Of a stretch of 64,000 bases of DNA, positions 24,356-35,236 are shown in pieces. The notes beneath the pieces are model-generated. The model ran no database searches. It had not been told where the DNA came from and saw only the letters and a program-made list of their open reading frames with translations. How positions within the stretch are numbered: position 1 is the first letter of the stretch; every line of letters begins with the position of its first letter. Made by a program: the position numbers and the translations under genes. Origin of the DNA: Botryotinia globosa (lineage: Eukaryota > Ascomycota > Leotiomycetes > Helotiales > Sclerotiniaceae); the NCBI GenBank assembly GCA_014898425.1, contig RCSZ01000012.1, positions 496,001-560,000 of the forward strand, given 5' to 3'.

Positions 24356-26790
24356 ATGGCTATCAGCGTAGAAACCTTGGACAAACTCCGTAAAGCGATC
24401 GAACAACTACGCTCTGAGCAACCTACACTAAATTCCCATGAAATATGGGAACATCTATCCAAAAGCTCGGACATCCAGAAAACACTGGAAGAAATTACGG
24501 TGGATCTCTGTCTGGTAGCGGGTTTCGATTACCCTGAGGAAGAGACTGTCAAATTCAAGGCCTGGAAAGACAATCTTGGATGTTTAGATAACGACAATGA
24601 ACGTCTCATGGAATTTATTAAGAACAAACTCACTAAAACCAAAACTATACAACCGACTACAAAAAGTACACAGTCTGAATCTGAAGATATACAGTCTGAC
24701 TCCAAAGATACAGAGTCTGAATCCGAAGACATACAGTCTGACTCGAGAGATACGCAACTTGAATATAAAGATAAACAGTCTGACTCCAAAGAGATACAAC
24801 TCGGCGCTGAATATATAGAATTAGGTTCCCGACTTACAGCGTTTGAGATCGATCAGTGGATTTCAGTACGCGGAAATCTTGCTCTCCAAGTACTTAGAGA
24901 TATCAGTCCTGGACGATCATATAATGATATAGACCATAAACTATTGTTCCGACGCATTCAAAAGCTAACCTCAATGCAGCCTAAACTAAGCTCTCATCAA
25001 ATTTGGCGACGTCTTAACGAGGAGCCAGATAGCCAGAATTCTGTGGAAGAAGTCGTTGTAGAGGCTTGGCTGCTAGTGGCGTTTGATTGGCCTATGGAGA
25101 AAACAGTCCAACTCAAGGCTCATGAGCACCAGGTGCGGCAGCACGAACAAGATCGACTGAATAAGGACACATCTGCTAAAGATTTTATTAGAAGTAAGCC
25201 ATCGTTCATTGAAAGCACGGTCTGATTTCAAAAATGAACATTTCGACTTGCTAACCGGGATTGCAGAATGGTACGCTTTTCTCATGTCCAGCCCCAACTT
25301 GAGAAAAAGAGTCGAGGATATAGATACAGCGGTTCTTGTGGAGATCCATGACCTATGGTTCCATAACCGCGATTCAAGCTCTCGTTGGATTTGGGGAGAG
25401 CTGAACAGGAAACCAAATGGCCTGATGCCATTGAAAGAAATAGTTGTAGAGGCTTGTTTGGTAGCAAATGGATATCTCTTGGCGAACACCATCCAGTTGA
25501 AGAATCAAGAAAACCGGTGGTGGCAGGAAACTGAAATTTTACGATATAACACCAAAGATGGCACTTTTTTAGCCGCGAGATTGGGTGAAGGAATGGAGGC
25601 TATGGCGCTATTAGACAACAAGCTGAACCTTAGAAAGGTTGTTCAAGACATTAAAGAGCTGCGACGTCGTCAACCTACGTTAAGTCCTCGTCAGATATGG
25701 GTCGATCTCGACAAACCAAACTATTGGCCGGCACCATTGCCAGAAATCGCGCTGGAAGCCTGCTTGATCAAATTTTGTGGCGTTCGTCCTGAAGATACCA
25801 CACAACTTGAATCGTTAGATTATCACGAAGTGCCCGGGAAGAGGTTCCTAGATAGGGTCTTGGATTATTGTTTTGGCTCGCATAAGCTCGGAAACGTCAG
25901 CTGTGCATGCTGTGGCTCTTCGAAGATTGTAGAGCAGAGTGAAATTGAACATTATCGAAAGAATGGAAGAGTGAAGGTGGACCCGAAGACCACTCGCGCA
26001 GTCGGGTTGTTAAGGATTATGCTCGATACACAGCATACTATCAAAAGCTTCTTACCAATAAACACACCAACGGCTTTGGCTATTATGCCATATCGGGATA
26101 TGAATGCTAGTCAGCGAGTTTACACCCTCTTTTACGCTGAATGGGATGCATGGATGGGACCATCACGTCCAATTCATCCTCCAATCGATCATGTCGCAGG
26201 CGCTGAGAGAACTGCTATCGTTGCTTCAGGCGGCTATGCTAATTGTCAAGATGATCTTCCAATATGGACTCCAGAAAGCCCTATAAGTTTTGAGGTACAT
26301 GTACAATGCGCATTGATAAGCACATGTTGGGGATACCGTGGTTCAATTGACTGGCTGATGTTCGCTATGAAACGAACACGAGACCCAGATACAATGAAGA
26401 TGATTAATAGTGTAAGTCATCCTATATTTTCTTTGTCTTTCAATCTTTTCTCAAATACTAAATAACCCTCAGGTTGTCGCCGGATTCTTTGGTCTTAAAA
26501 TGTATCATATGGGAGGTGGCTTTATCGAATATCACAACTGGCACAATGATTGGTTCCATTCCTTTCGAGTTTCCCATGGAATTGTAGCATTTGTGAGGGA
26601 GAAAGAGAACTCTCCAGAGGTGATGTGGGCGGAGAGAGATGAAGAGGGGAAGTATACAGCACATTTTGAGCCCCTTCTAATGCCAGTAGGAGTATCAACA
26701 CCGGTGCTTAAAGCAAGGGATAAAGGAGCACCGTCCGGTTGGGACTTTGGAACTTTTGATCATGGACACTGGAAATGCTCCAAAAAATAA
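24356..26790 (+). CDS. Uncharacterised protein with four tandem ~60-residue modules
   Basis: I do not recognise this protein. Three exons (24356-25193, 25267-26411, 26473-26790) with introns of 73 and 61 nt give 766 residues. Four copies of a module of about 60 residues lie near 14-75, 200-262, 306-365 and 408-468. Each follows the pattern Q-P-x-L-S..(Q)IW..L, then L-x-E-I-x-x-E-A-C-L-V-A, then E-x-T-x-Q-L-K. Modules 1 and 2 are separated by an acidic Ser/Asp heptad array (106-147). After module 4 comes a CACC cysteine cluster (492-495), then a globular C-terminal half rich in Trp and aromatic residues. There is no signal peptide or membrane segment, so the protein is probably cytosolic or nuclear. 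No catalytic motif is evident. The modules could be helical binding repeats; this is inference. Confidence 0.8.
24671..24796 (+). repeat. 21-bp coding repeat (acidic heptads)
   Basis: Six in-frame 21-bp units encode heptads such as QSESEDI and QSDSKDT within the modular protein. The fifth unit is the most diverged. The spacing is strict, so the frame is kept. Confidence 0.85.
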
Positions 26791-27334
26791 GATTCTAACG
26801 TTCAATTCGGTTCAATTCGGTCCAATTTTTGTACGAACAGTTGCGGTGTGTACAAAAACGGCTCGCTGTTTATATTTCTTACGCTCTCTTGATGGTACAT
26901 TGTTTTCAAGGGGTTCTGTATAAATATCAGGAACCTCGATTAATCAAACAAGCTTAACAATCACACATCGTCTTTTTATCGCGTGCACTGAGATTTTTGT
27001 ATCTGGGAATAGCTTCAATTCACAATATCTATTGTATTAATTAATTTGTGCATTAGCGTTATGTCCCATGACGTCAATCTTTCCTATTATTAGCTTCCAA
27101 CCATTTTTCAGCTATTCAGTCAATTACTTATTAGTCTTCATACCGATCGAAATAACAAAAAACATATATGATACATGGATGGCACACTAGGTACTTAGTA
27201 TCTATCGAGCACTCATTATTTTCGTCCCCCTCAAATATTTTACTTTGTTCCATTCCACCTTTCGAGATTTCATTTCAACAGACAAGTCGTCCAAATAAAC
27301 CCACCCCACTCACCATTTTCCACAGCTGAAAAAT
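26791..27334. other. Intergenic, no supported gene
   Basis: AT-rich 3' flank of the modular protein followed by the presumed promoter of the next gene. A short direct repeat TTCAATTCGG occurs near 26800-26819. Nothing else is recognised. Confidence 0.5.
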
Positions 27335-28546
27335 ATGGACAAGTCACATGCAACATGTCTCTCTCCACAAGATCTCTTGAAAAGTTATCACCCCTCTGAA
27401 GTACCTTTATCCGTGCTATCGGAAGAGGAAATTAGTGAGCGGGAAAACGATATATTGCTTATTCCGATCGACGTCCCAGATCCATCTGGAAAAGTATATT
27501 CCGCGCCGTTGGATTTAAAGGAGGAGGAAATCATCGAGCAGGAAGAAGAAATCTCTATTGTTCCTATCAATATCCCGGAAGCATCTTCAATATCCTACTC
27601 AGCACCCCTAGAAGAACCCCTAATCGAGGAGCCAAACGAAATACACAAAATCCGACTCAACGCCCCCGCCTCCTCAACCCAATCTCACACTCCCTACTCC
27701 ATTCGCTACGAACTCCCCTCCCCCCGCTCTACAATCATCACTCAAAAAGACATGGGCTTCCTTTCCGATGCCGGAGTCCGCGGTTCCGTATCCACCGTCT
27801 GCCACGGGACATTCCACTCCCAGCCCGCTACCCTCCTCCTCTTTACATTCATCTTCCGCTCCGGAGACCATGGATTTCGATTCAAAAACGCGAGTGTGAA
27901 GATTGATTTCTCCAGCCACTCATCCTCATCCTCATCCTCTCCCTCACCCCGTACAAAAGAACCCTCCTGGACGCCCACAATCAGCGCGCTCGCCCCCCGC
28001 AAAATCTACGGCCTCCCCACCGCCGTCCACCAAACGCGTAAACTCGCCGGGGAAATCTCCCTCCAGGTTCCTCTCGGCCCCACAAGCCTCGGTCCCTCCA
28101 CGACCCTCTCGCACGAATCATCTTTTGCGCTCGCGCATCGCTACTCGCTCGTCGGAAATCTCTGGTCGCAACCCCATTCCGCGTCGTGGGATTCCGTCTA
28201 CTGGGATTTGCGCGAGAATAAGCAAACGAAGGGGGGCATTCCGGATCGTGTGGATGTGGGGGTTGTGGTTTGTAGAGAGGGGGGGGCTTTTCAGGCCGAG
28301 GTGAGGGTTGAGGTTGATACGCCCGTGATGAGGGGGGTGTGGGGGTGGCCGTGGGGAAGGGGGAGTCCGGTGCTTTTTGTGGAGGAGGTGGAGACTGGGG
28401 GGGAGAGGGTGCGCACGAGGAGGTTTGAGGAGTTGGGGACGGGGGATTGGAGGGGCTTGGTGGTCTGGGAGGGGGAGTGGGTGGATGTTGTTGTGGGGGG
28501 GTTGGAGGTGGGGGAGAGGGAGAGGGAGAGGGAGGAGAAGGCTTGA
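27335..28546 (+). CDS. Uncharacterised 403-residue protein with strong strand skew
   Basis: I do not recognise a family. The single-exon frame starts at ATG 27335 and runs 403 codons. The first 115 residues are acidic and hold two similar segments of the form E-I-x-(4)-I-x-I-V/L-P-I-x-I/V-P. Residues about 125-200 read like beta strands (RGSVSTVCHG, TLLLFTFIFRSGDHGFRF) with a Ser run after them. The C-terminal third is unusually rich in Val, Gly and Arg/Glu. The coding strand is C-rich from about 27600 to 28130, then switches to G-rich up to the stop. Length and the absence of stops support a real gene, although the GC-rich tail could also stay open by chance. The final stretch is low-complexity Glu/Arg. 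Confidence 0.65.
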   Translation: MDKSHATCLSPQDLLKSYHPSEVPLSVLSEEEISERENDILLIPIDVPDPSGKVYSAPLDLKEEEIIEQEEEISIVPINIPEASSISYSAPLEEPLIEEPNEIHKIRLNAPASSTQSHTPYSIRYELPSPRSTIITQKDMGFLSDAGVRGSVSTVCHGTFHSQPATLLLFTFIFRSGDHGFRFKNASVKIDFSSHSSSSSSSPSPRTKEPSWTPTISALAPRKIYGLPTAVHQTRKLAGEISLQVPLGPTSLGPSTTLSHESSFALAHRYSLVGNLWSQPHSASWDSVYWDLRENKQTKGGIPDRVDVGVVVCREGGAFQAEVRVEVDTPVMRGVWGWPWGRGSPVLFVEEVETGGERVRTRRFEELGTGDWRGLVVWEGEWVDVVVGGLEVGEREREREEKA

Positions 28547-29046
28547 AGTACAAAATGTGTAGAGGTAAATATCACGAGAATAGGAAACCAGAATATAACA
28601 ACATCAAATAAATGCCTAAAGACAAATAAAAGCGTCCCCAATCCAATCTATCCTTAGTTACTCACTCACCTCCAATCCTATCTCGCATATATCCATCCAC
28701 CCACGAAACAATCTCCATCCTCATGTTCCCAGTCCGATATCCCAAGGATTCCAAGCTGAAAGATAGAAATCACACGTTATATTTAACTTGAAGGAGTTTC
28801 TTGTTCTGGTGTACCTATCTGACAAGCTACGATATCTGTCTACCCAAGCATAATCACATGATCATATAATCACACACAAGCAACACACAAGCATATAAAT
28901 ATAGTCCATTTTTCATCATCATAAATACTATGTATACTACAAATATCATCAAATCAGATCCAATCAAATCAAATCCCAACATAAATCATAAGTATCCAAG
29001 TGACTCTACTCAAACCACGATACCACGGATTCCAGGATCCTAGGCA
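28547..29046. other. Convergent 3' spacer
   Basis: The 500 bases between the convergent 403-residue protein and sedolisin genes are AT-rich with ATCAAAT- and ACACAAGCA-type short repeats. No gene is seen. Confidence 0.5.
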
Positions 29047-31058
29047 TCAGTTAGATCCATGAGCGGCGGAGCCCAAGACGAGTTTTTTGATTTTGGGGAA
29101 ATACTATTATTGGATTGTGTTAGTATAATTTCATTTTTAATTCCATAGATTGACAGGAGAGAAAATGGAAAAGAAAAATGAGCAAATATATACTTACAGG
29201 AGTACCGAAACCGGTCGCCGCGTCCCAGCCAGTTGTTGCAGGGAATCCATTAGTACCGCATCCAGTTGCAGATCCCACCGTCACATCTGTGAATGCTTTA
29301 TATCCCTTCTTATACAACCAAGGATTTAACCATCCCAAAGTTGGCTTTCCCGCTGCGATCAACGCATCGTTAATCAAAGCCAGAATTGCCGAAGCGGTAG
29401 GAGTAGCAGCCGAAGTTCCATCGAGATGAGCAATAGTACCGTTCCAAATTGTGATGTAAGCGTATCCTTGGGCAGCGATATCTGGGAAGGCACGACCGGT
29501 GGCGTTGAAGAAGCTCGTAATGTTCTTAGGTAGAGAGGCGAGATATGGTTTTACAGCTGCATCTTGCCAAGAAGGGCGAGGGAAGTAGCGAGAAAATCCA
29601 CCGCCGGAGACAAATCCATTGCGGGCATCGGTAGCTACGACTTCTGGGTTGATAAATTTGGTTCCGCCGACGGATGTGACGTAAGGACAAGTAGAAGGAA
29701 ACATGGCGAGGAAAGTAGTGCTGTTGTCCACATTCGAAATACATGTACCATCTGCTCCGACGCCGTTATCTCCAGATCCGAAAAGAACGGAAACACCTCT
29801 GGCCCCCAATTGGGCAAAGCCTTTGCAGACGGAGACAGCGTAAGAGTATGGAACAGTTTGTTCAGTATCTTGATATGAGTTGCTGACAACTCCCGGAAGA
29901 TTCTTTTGGCTGAGCACATATTGTAACCATACGAGGTAAGGCTCATTAGTATCAGTACGTGTTTGCTCATCTGGGGTAAAAGGAGGAGAACCTCCGGTTG
30001 TGTAAGCGATCAATGGAGTTGGATAACCAATTCCCAACATGGTTTCAGAATCCAAATTTCCCTCAAGATCTTTGCCAGCTTTGAGCTCTGTGGCATTTTC
30101 TTGACCTTGATCATTGTTACCCCCATTAATAACTGTTACATCAAAACTGTATGCTGCTGATGCTGCTTCGGGTCTGAATTGTTCGAGGAAGAGTTTGGTA
30201 TCAGATCGGTTGTTAGATTCACCGAGGTAGTTTGTGAGAGCCATCTTGTTTTTGCCAGCTGCTTGAACCTTGTAGTCTACGGTACCGTAAAGAGTTCGAA
30301 GACAGAGTGGGGTTACGGACGAGACATTGCATACATCTGCCGCAGTTTGTCCAACGGTAGGAGGTTTGTAGTTTGATGGCGCTAATGCTTGATACTCTGC
30401 AGCTTCACTGATTTTCTTCATAGTCTTTGCTACAGGGCGTGGTTTGAAGAAAGAATTGGTAGGTTGGATTGTCTCGATGTGATCGTGGAGATGAAGAGGT
30501 AAAGACCATTCCGGAGTGCGAACGATGTATTCTCCATCTTCATGTTGATATGTTGAATATTCGGTGTCGAGAAGACTTTCAATATCTTCAATGGAGATGG
30601 TAACTTTAATCCAATCTTTCGCTGGACTGTATTCAAGAGAGGCCGGTTCAATGTTGTTGTCTTGAAGCCATTCATGAACGAGATTATGAGTTTCGTCAGA
30701 AGGCTTAACAAGATCATTCACCTCGTCAGCACTAAGGTGTTGACCATAACGGTGATGATCAGGATCAGAGACTATGAGTTTGTTAGTTGATTTTCGATTT
30801 CAATTGCTTACTTCCTTGGTTTTCGAAAGAAGTATTCATACCTTCATAAAGATGACGTTCCAGTTCATCGAATTGACCCTGCTTCAAACCAATTTGAAGA
30901 TTAATCATGTGGTTTGAACGAGCAGGTCCCACTCTTTGCCATTGAGGTGGTGGGTGATGAGTTTCCTTCACAGCATATGGAGTACGAGCTTTGATCGGAG
31001 AGCTTGATACCAATCCGACTGCAAGAAATGCCGCGAAGGTAGCAATTGAAGTCACCAT
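29047..31058 (-). CDS. Secreted sedolisin-type tripeptidyl peptidase (family S53)
   Basis: Three exons (31058-30812, 30771-29198, 29103-29047) give 625 residues. A signal peptide (MVTSIATFAAFLAVGLVSSS) is followed by a prodomain of about 180 residues with the DPDHHRYGQHLSADEV motif characteristic of pro-kumamolisin domains; this motif is created by the first splice. The mature domain shows the Glu/Asp pair of the catalytic site (LEGNLD), the oxyanion Asp in FGSGDNGVG, and the nucleophile in DGTSAATP. The GFGTP end is followed by a short exon. Such enzymes cleave tripeptides from protein N-termini in acid surroundings outside the cell and support nutrient gain by plant-associated fungi. All catalytic residues are present, so it should be active. 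The first intron is only 40 nt but has a perfect CTAAC branch site. Confidence 0.93.
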
Positions 31059-31180
31059 GATTGCTAATTGATTGATGGAGGTGAAGAGAAAAGCCTACCC
31101 CTTTTGAAGAGGAAGTGGGAATGAGAGGGATACATATATTTATTCCTCCCAATAGAATACTCAATACTCACTCATCAATT

Positions 31181-31212
31181 TAGCTTTTAGCTTTTAGCTT
31201 TTAGCTTTTAGC
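31181..31212. repeat. Heptamer repeat TAGCTTT
   Basis: Four perfect copies of TAGCTTT plus a partial fifth lie about 120 bases upstream of the sedolisin start codon, inside its presumed promoter. Confidence 0.9.
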
Positions 31213-31820
31213 TCTGTATTCACATTCACCAGAGTAGCTCAAGGGTAATAGCCATATCCAGAACAGGCAATACGATTAACTCTCACGGTCTCACCCCATA
31301 TGTCCTCATGTCCCCATGTCCTACCACACCTTATCAATTGAAAATTCATCTCGGCTCGCGTAGCGAGGTTTTGATAACAATCAACCTTCCTTTTGTAGTA
31401 TCGTGTGAAGGTAAGGAAGGTAAGGTAGTACTATGGATAAATGAAGTGGCGATGCATTTCTCCATCTTTTTCAATCTTGATATGGAAGGTCGACAATTGA
31501 TGATGCGGTGTAAGCTACAGCTACAGTTTCCATATGTCATATATAGGAATGGGCGAATTACATAATCTTAGGATTGATTATATAAATCTATATTATCACG
31601 CTTTTTGAATGTAATAAAATATTATGTTAAGCTTATATATTTGTTTTTTGGACCAATAAAACTATCAGAATGAATGAAAGTGGGTCATTTTTGGAAAAAG
31701 TTTTTAAAGGGGTTTGATTTTCAATTTAGTATATAATTAGATCTAAAAGTTAGATGCTAATTATATAATTTATGTAATAATTATCTTCTTTTCAGAATAC
31801 CTAGCTTCAAATTAATCTTT

Positions 31821-31870
31821 TATAGGAATTTATAGGAATTTATAGAATTTTATAGGATTTTATAGGATTT
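31821..31870. repeat. Decamer repeat TATAGGAATT/TATAGGATTT
   Basis: Five tandem 10-bp units with small changes between copies, set in strongly AT-rich DNA. It looks like a simple minisatellite. Confidence 0.85.
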
Positions 31871-32573
31871 TAAAATTAGTCATATATATACGATTTGACC
31901 AATATTATATATTATATTTGAGTGACGAATATGTGATATTACATATTATCAAAAATCCCAACCCTAGTTATATATGATATATACATTACTATACCATACA
32001 TTTCTACGACCAAAGACTAACGAATGAAATTACCATGGTTGACGGACAGAGAGTATTCGGGATTAGTACTAACCCCCACAATCAACCTTGGAATGTGAAT
32101 GCGGTGTCGCTGATGGTTAATCCATTCGGGACATCTCCGCTTCAGCAGATAAGAAAGAAGCTTTGCATGGCATGGGTTGTGGAATTGCTCGGGCCGGCTT
32201 GGAATCAACCACCATCAGTCAATAATACCTACGATCTACCTACCTACGAAGTTCAAACAACAATCTAACCGTCGTTTTGAAAATAATATATCTTCATATC
32301 TGTCAAAGGTATAGGATATCTCTCGAGATGCTAATCAGGCTACAACATGCCTCATAGTGGGGAATGTCTTTGTCTCACGCGCATCTTGGCGCTTACACTT
32401 GATTGAAAGCTTTACTGCTGCATAGCTTCTCTGTGTGAATTTCACTGTTTAAATATTTTCAAAATTAACATCATCGCAGATAACTAAATACCATCCAGAA
32501 CTTCCACATCTCACGAACAACCAGGTCCAACTTCTCTCAGCTCACTACTTCTCAAATCACCCACCCACCGACC

Positions 32574-32864
32574 ATGACCTTCTCCCTCTCCCTCTCCCCC
32601 TCCCTCCCGCAAACCCCCTCCAAAACCACCCTCATCGAAGCCCTCATGACCATCTACGGCGCACGAGACATCTTCATGGGACTCGCCATGTACGCCGGGT
32701 CCTATCGCAATTACAAAACACTAGGATGGATCGTGGTTGCGGGGAGTGGTGTTGCGTTTGTGGATGGGTGGGTGTGTTGGAGGGCTGGAGGGGGACAGGG
32801 AGATCATTGGGGTTATGCGCCTGTACATGCGGGTGTGGGAGTTTTGCTGGTGTTGGGGTATTGA
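32574..32864 (+). CDS. DUF4267-like small membrane protein
   Basis: A single-exon frame of 96 residues. The core YGARDIFMGLAMYAGSY, followed by KTLGWIVVAG and DGWVCW, is the signature of the DUF4267 family of small fungal membrane proteins of unknown function. Two or three hydrophobic segments are visible. The usual family has an extra N-terminal helix of some 30-40 residues before this core, which is missing here: the ATG opens directly into a Ser/Pro-rich stretch. Either the true start lies in an unseen upstream exon or the copy is N-terminally shortened. The first 70 nt are very C-rich and the rest G-rich. Confidence 0.65.
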   Translation: MTFSLSLSPSLPQTPSKTTLIEALMTIYGARDIFMGLAMYAGSYRNYKTLGWIVVAGSGVAFVDGWVCWRAGGGQGDHWGYAPVHAGVGVLLVLGY

Positions 32865-33911
32865 GTATGGTATCAGGGGTTGAGTTGCTTCATAAGTTTG
32901 TATTGTCCAATTAATTTGGAATGTTCAAATGGGTTGATTGTTTCGAGTCGATTGGACATTCCAGACTTTTTACGGATCGTTCTAAATGAATTCAGAATGT
33001 AGGGTCACAAAACTATCGCCATGTCGTTGATTCGGTTGTCAAGTATGAAGATTCAGCTTGCATATTTTGCTTTTCACACCGCAAAGCAATTCGTCGCATT
33101 CAATCACACGTGGAGTATCCAATACCCATGAACTCTTTCAACTCAATCTACATTGACCTATAGCGAAGGTCGGTAGAGGTGTTAATGCTTAGTAGATCGT
33201 TCTTTCCAAACATATGACAGTTTCCAAAGCTCTTTGATTCCTGTTCATCGTTTCCAACCCCGGCAAGATCCCCAGTAAGTTCACGATAGCTGCAATAAAA
33301 AGAAAGCCTCCATAGCTATCCTTATCCCTCCTAGCATATAACTACGCTCTCACCGCCGCACTGGCTTCCACGACAACATCAATAAGAGCTCATCCGCCAT
33401 TGATACCCGCGTCTTCTTGCTAGGCCCTTCCACAAGACAGTCAAAACCCCTGTTTGTAGAGCTATTGACTCCATACAAAGAAGCAATTTTACCGTCTACA
33501 CCATCATAATGATACAACTCCCAGAGCATGGATTTATAACCTAGAGAGCCATCTCTATCATCTGAGCAAGAGCATATCAAGAACATCGTGAAGACCTAGA
33601 ACCATTCAAGAGAACTATTGCCAACGCGTATTGACAGTGGAGTGGAATGAGACATCATTCGATGGTAAGTCCAAAGAGGTAGTGACTCAACATTTCGATC
33701 TTTTAGCGAATTTCAAACCTGCCATTGTCCATGCGTTGTTAAATAAGTGTGATCTTCGACTGACGAGTGTCTTTTGAGAATCATCTTGGCGAAGGGATTG
33801 GAAATTCGGTCTCTTCTAATACTCCGAAACAAGTGGCTTCATAGAAAATGGACGAACTCGGCGGGTGGGAACAATAGAGATAATTTCTCATGTACTTCGA
33901 GGTTCAAGTCT
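32865..33911. other. Convergent spacer, no supported gene
   Basis: About 1 kb between convergent genes. Short frames only; no RNA gene or repeat recognised. Confidence 0.5.
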
Positions 33912-34478
33912 CTATTTTCGCTGGCCACACCAGTAGATCAAGGTATCTCCTCCTACACTCAAATCATGTTGAAGAGCCGATCTTTCGCGTTCCTTTAGTA
34001 GCAGATTTCTCATACTTTCTAATTCTTGCAACCGCTTCATATTTCTGGCAATATACTCATCCATATCTTGCGTTGTTCCTCTGGACTGGGAAGATAAATA
34101 TGTACTGGGAATCCCTTCCTTCCCCGTTTCTTCCTGCGCCGCTTCTCTCTGCAAAGTAACATGCATAGACGAAGATTCTCCGACCCGCAAAGTTGTACCC
34201 GTAGATGAAGGTCTTGCTTTTTCAGTTTCTTCCGCTAATTGTTGTTCCAAAGTTTGAATTTCGGCTTTCCTTCTCTCAATCAAACCCCTGATATACTGAC
34301 AACGGGATGCCGAACTCATATTCTCAGGTAAATCGTAAGGAGGAGGTCTCTCATTCTTGACTTCCTTTCCCTTATTGGATGGGTTTTGTTGATTAGGAAG
34401 TCCCGAACTTGGACGTGAAGTTTGAGTGGAGGAGTAGGGTGGAGGAGTAGGGTGGAAGATTATCATTCCTCGGATCAT
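33912..34478 (-). CDS. Coiled-coil protein with two PPxY motifs, unknown
   Basis: I do not recognise a family. The frame of 188 codons starts at ATG 34478. It contains two PPPY motifs (TPPPYSS near residue 11 and RPPPYDLP near 45), which in fungi are typical ligands of WW domains such as those of the Rsp5 ubiquitin ligase. A charged heptad-like segment follows (RGLIERRKAEIQTLEQQLAE), which should form a coiled coil, then a second helix near RNMKRLQELESMRNLLLK. Directly upstream, in the same frame and separated by one TGA and one further codon, lies a second coding-like frame (34691-34482). The two are probably one gene that is spliced, read through, or broken by a nonsense mutation. Confidence 0.5.
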   Translation of the reverse strand: MIRGMIIFHPTPPPYSSTQTSRPSSGLPNQQNPSNKGKEVKNERPPPYDLPENMSSASRCQYIRGLIERRKAEIQTLEQQLAEETEKARPSSTGTTLRVGESSSMHVTLQREAAQEETGKEGIPSTYLSSQSRGTTQDMDEYIARNMKRLQELESMRNLLLKERERSALQHDLSVGGDTLIYWCGQRK

Positions 34479-34481
34479 GTC

Positions 34482-34691
34482 TCAGTAGATTGAGTAGACA
34501 ACGTGTTCTCTCTGGGCTGTTGACGTATGTGTCGCGTTTTTTTTTGGAGACTGTTGTGTATTTTTCTTTGTTTCGTTATTGCGATTAGATTGAATTTCCT
34601 TCTCGACATCGTTGACCTTTTGATAAATCGTGCCTTCTTCCTTATCCGGACTGAAGACTTGAGATATGTTGGATCGCAGCCTTGAAAACAT
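34482..34691 (-). CDS. Short frame upstream of PPxY protein, likely same gene
   Basis: From ATG 34691 (MFSRLRSNISQVFSPDKEEG) 69 residues are read before a TGA at 34484-34482. The stretch is hydrophilic, Lys/Asn/Thr-rich at its end, and looks coding. Because the PPxY frame begins only four bases later in the same phase, I treat this as a probable 5' part of that gene. No convincing intron that removes the TGA was found: the donors nearby are weak GTTG or GTCA. Confidence 0.4.
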   Translation of the reverse strand: MFSRLRSNISQVFSPDKEEGTIYQKVNDVEKEIQSNRNNETKKNTQQSPKKNATHTSTAQREHVVYSIY

Positions 34692-35236
34692 GATGGTTTC
34701 TATGCTCTTGTTCTGCACAAGAAATCCCTGGAGTGGATGAGATGTAAGATGGAGAAGGGATAAAGTGGACGAATGAAATGAGAATTGAGACAGTTGGTTG
34801 TAATGATGATTGAGTGATGGAAACAACAGAAAGAAAAAGCGAAGAGAAGGAATGAGAAGAGGAAACGTCACCCTACTACTAAAGTTGACTACTAGGTAAC
34901 TAACCAGCACTTGCCCTACAACTGACATCAAGACTGCTGGACTTTGTGGGGTACGTAACCGATGATTTCCCGGTATCCGGCAACTGGTAGTCATCTTCAT
35001 ATTTTCGAATCGACCTTGAAAATGTCACAACTAGGAGAAGCATCAAATCGCAGTGTAAGTCTTAAGACAATGATGTGTACTCTGGAGCGAGACTTGAGGT
35101 CTATACACTGAACCATTGAACCTTATATATGTCTAAAGATCGCCTAGTGAGGAGTACTATTGTTACTGTAATGAAAATCTATACTTCAAATTTATGAATC
35201 CTGTAAATTTCGCAAAGAATAACCATATAGTAGATT
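34692..35236. other. Intergenic, presumed promoter
   Basis: Presumed 5' flank of the split PPxY gene and 3' flank of the large 1070-residue gene. The frame extends upstream to 35000 without stops but without coding character. Confidence 0.4.

Larger units (their letters stand above)
31059..32573. other. AT-rich intergenic with simple repeats
   Basis: The first part is the presumed sedolisin promoter. The section 31560-32020 is very AT-rich and holds a decamer array. The open frame at 32035-32268 has no family features. No gene is called. Confidence 0.5.

Noticed and set aside
27981..28553. Proline-rich minus-strand frame of 190 codons
   Set aside because: It mirrors the G-rich end of the 403-residue gene; composition alone keeps it open and it has no domain.
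32035..32268. 77-codon frame in AT-rich DNA
   Set aside because: Open on both strands, no family resemblance, no supporting introns.
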